Of a DNA stretch of 6,147 bases, positions 4,742 through 6,147 are shown in pieces (position 1 is the stretch's first letter; every line of letters begins with the position of its first letter). The notes under the pieces are model-generated. The model saw nothing but the letters and a program-made list of their open reading frames with translations. It was not told the DNA's origin and searched no databases. This DNA comes from Chloroflexota bacterium (GTDB lineage Bacteria; Chloroflexota; Dehalococcoidia; Lucifugimonadales; Lucifugimonadaceae): assembly GCA_029262715.1 (NCBI GenBank), contig JAJCYX010000273.1:1-6147 (forward strand), given 5' to 3'. Both the position numbers and the translations under genes were made by a program.

Positions 4742-5955
4742 TGACGATGACTTTGAGCCGACAGACTGTGATTCCGGTCACTGAACTGGAACAGTCTGCA
4801 TTCTGTCGGTCTGACGGAAACCTTCGAACGCAGACACTCGAAGAGGAGTTCAAGGCCGGCGTCCGCTGGCAAAAGATCCCAACCCGGTACATGAAGCTCT
4901 CTCCTGAAGAGATCGATGCCGGTATTGCCGAAGCGAAAAACGCGCTAGGCGACCAGGTGATCCTCCTCGGCCACCACTATCAACGAGCAGACGTTATCAA
5001 GTACGCCGACATTCGCGGCGACTCGTATCTGCTGTCCAAGCAAGCTGCCGAAATTGAGAAAGCTCGCGCAATCGTGTTTTGTGGCGTCCACTTCATGGCC
5101 GAAACCGCAGACATCCTTAGCTCGGACGATCAGTCCGTGATCCTCCCCAACATGGCCGCTGGCTGCTCAATGGCAGACATGGCGAGCATCGAGGAGGTTG
5201 AAGACTGCTGGGACGACCTGCAGTCTGTTCTTGAAGGCCAGGGAACGGTAGTTCCTATCACCTACATGAACTCGACAGCTGCTATCAAGTCGCTCTGCGG
5301 CAAGAACGGCGGTCTGGTCTGCACCTCATCGAACGCTGAACGCGCATACGAATGGGCGTGGGAGCACGGCGACAAAGTGCTGTTCCTTCCCGATCAGCAC
5401 CTTGGACGAAACACTGCGATGAAGATGGGCATTCCAGAGAGCGAAATGGTTGTCTGGAACCCGTTTAAGTCTATGGGTGGCCTGTCCCCTGAGCAGATCA
5501 GACGGGCCAAAGTGATCCTCTGGCAGGGACACTGCTCAGTCCACACTCGCTTCACAACGAAACAGATTGACGAGGCGCGTGAGAAGCACAAAGATGTGAA
5601 CATCATCGTTCACCCTGAGTGCGTGAAAGAGACTGTCGAGGCCGCTGACTACGTCGGCTCGACCGAGTACATCCAGAACATGATCAACGCTGCTCCGGCC
5701 GGTTCGGTCTGGGGCGTCGGTACTGAGATCAACATGGTGAGCAGGCTTGCCTCTGAAAATCCCGACAAGACGGTGTTCTGCCTCGACCCGGTAGTGTGTC
5801 CGTGCGCCACGATGTACCGGATTCACCCCGCGTACGTCCTGTGGGTGCTGGAAGGTCTGGTCGCCGGTCTGGTGATCAACCGCATCACCGTTACTGAAGA
5901 CGACAAGGTGAACGCTCGGTTAGCTCTTGATCGAATGCTGGAGATCAGCAAGTAG
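4741..5955 (+). CDS. nadA: Quinolinate synthase
   Basis: NadA condenses iminoaspartate with dihydroxyacetone phosphate to quinolinate, the second step of de novo NAD synthesis, using one oxygen-sensitive [4Fe-4S] cluster. I take ATG 4741, overlapping the miaB TAA by one base, as the start (404 residues). An in-frame ATG at 4681 would add 20 residues lying wholly inside miaB, and ATG 4747 is also possible. Seen motifs are GHHYQRADV (77-85), AGCSMADM (140-147), TYMNSTAAIKS (174-184), PDQHLGRN (217-224), WQGHCSVH (261-268), HPEC (291-294), GTE (327-329) and CPCATM (353-358). The expected cluster ligands are C142, C294 and C353 or C355. The length is above that of archaeal enzymes (about 300) but suits the longer bacterial group. 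Its substrate supplier nadX is on the opposite strand; nadC is not in the window. Translation is probably coupled to miaB. Confidence 0.95.
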   Translation: MTMTLSRQTVIPVTELEQSAFCRSDGNLRTQTLEEEFKAGVRWQKIPTRYMKLSPEEIDAGIAEAKNALGDQVILLGHHYQRADVIKYADIRGDSYLLSKQAAEIEKARAIVFCGVHFMAETADILSSDDQSVILPNMAAGCSMADMASIEEVEDCWDDLQSVLEGQGTVVPITYMNSTAAIKSLCGKNGGLVCTSSNAERAYEWAWEHGDKVLFLPDQHLGRNTAMKMGIPESEMVVWNPFKSMGGLSPEQIRRAKVILWQGHCSVHTRFTTKQIDEAREKHKDVNIIVHPECVKETVEAADYVGSTEYIQNMINAAPAGSVWGVGTEINMVSRLASENPDKTVFCLDPVVCPCATMYRIHPAYVLWVLEGLVAGLVINRITVTEDDKVNARLALDRMLEISK

Positions 5956-5959
5956 CAAA

Positions 5960-6147
5960 ATGACGAGAGGTACAGTCCGGCCCTATGTGTTGGACGAGGC
6001 TGTAGACCTCATCGCTAAAAGTGTGAACATCCAGGTGCGCCAAATCCTTTCCGAAGGTTCTGGCGCACCTGTTCTTTTAGGTATCTCAGGAATCGACTGT
6101 TCAGGCAAGACAACGCTTGCGAAAGCATTTCTTGAACGAGTGACTGA
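5960..6147 (+). CDS. P-loop nucleoside (uridine-kinase-like) kinase, N-terminal part
   Basis: Only the first 62 codons are in the window; the frame is open at the end. Residues 38-52 (PVLLGISGIDCSGKT and the following T) form a beta strand plus a Walker A P-loop, GIDCSGKT (44-51), that binds the phosphates of ATP. Placing the P-loop after about 40 residues, within LLGISGID, is typical of uridine-kinase/phosphoribulokinase-like P-loop kinases, which phosphorylate nucleosides or small metabolites. Cys47 stands where Gly is commoner. The ATG at 5960 lies 4 nt after the nadA stop with no obvious Shine-Dalgarno (GGAG at 5940-5943 is far), so coupling to nadA is likely. Next to nadA, a nicotinamide-riboside-type substrate is imaginable, but uridine/cytidine or something else is just as possible on this evidence. 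Confidence 0.75.
   Translation, partial: MTRGTVRPYVLDEAVDLIAKSVNIQVRQILSEGSGAPVLLGISGIDCSGKTTLAKAFLERVT

Noticed and set aside
2459..4752. Shared ATGACGATGA start sequence of the 2459 gene and nadA
   Set aside because: The ten shared bases at 2459-2468 and 4741-4750 have no shared upstream sequence. Two ATG codons three codons apart are common enough to be coincidence.
5536..5826. 96-codon minus-strand frame inside nadA
   Set aside because: It is antisense to strongly conserved NadA motifs (HPEC, GTE) and no homologue comes to mind.

Overview
The window looks like a housekeeping stretch of a moderately GC-rich bacterial chromosome. I think Chloroflexota, possibly a Dehalococcoidia/SAR202-type lineage, is most likely, with moderate confidence. 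The reasons are the rpsP-KH gene pair, the style of the MiaB sequence (for example its NLPFQAGDD stretch), NadX used for the first NAD step, and intergenic palindromes of kinds I associate with such genomes. No phage, plasmid, CRISPR, transposase, tRNA or rRNA signal is visible.

Layout. Bases 1-487 carry no gene I recognise. They hold a near-consensus sigma70-type promoter (314-343) and a leader with three 20-nt units in exact register (411-470), just before rpsP (ribosomal protein S16, 488-757). A KhpA-type KH RNA-binding protein (747-1154) follows, overlapping the end of rpsP. It carries an unusual, extremely acidic N-terminal extension. The ribosomal cluster then stops: instead of rimM/trmD there is a 300-bp convergent intergenic region (1155-1454) packed with three palindromic repeat elements. 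One is a 95-bp element with terminal inverted repeats. The other two are copies of a second hairpin family in opposite orientation.

On the minus strand lies nadX, an L-aspartate dehydrogenase with a TTG start (2297-1455). A 161-bp divergent region with a 10-bp inverted repeat separates it from a plus-strand gene (2459-3250) for an exported or membrane-anchored protein of unknown function. After a 183-bp gap with a plausible promoter come miaB (tRNA methylthiotransferase, 3434-4741), nadA (quinolinate synthase, start overlapping the miaB stop by one base, 4741-5955) and, 4 bp later, the start of a P-loop nucleoside/uridine-kinase-like gene cut by the window end (5960-6147).

How the genes work together. 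NadX makes iminoaspartate from aspartate, and NadA condenses it with dihydroxyacetone phosphate to quinolinate, so the first two steps of de novo NAD synthesis are both present but on opposite strands. NadA and MiaB are both iron-sulfur enzymes and are probably translationally coupled. The partial kinase beside nadA could belong to pyridine nucleotide or pyrimidine salvage. rpsP and khpA form a separate translation/RNA-binding unit. I do not see a clearly novel defence or mobile system. The most unusual items are the periodic rpsP leader, the acidic KhpA extension and the dense palindrome cluster.
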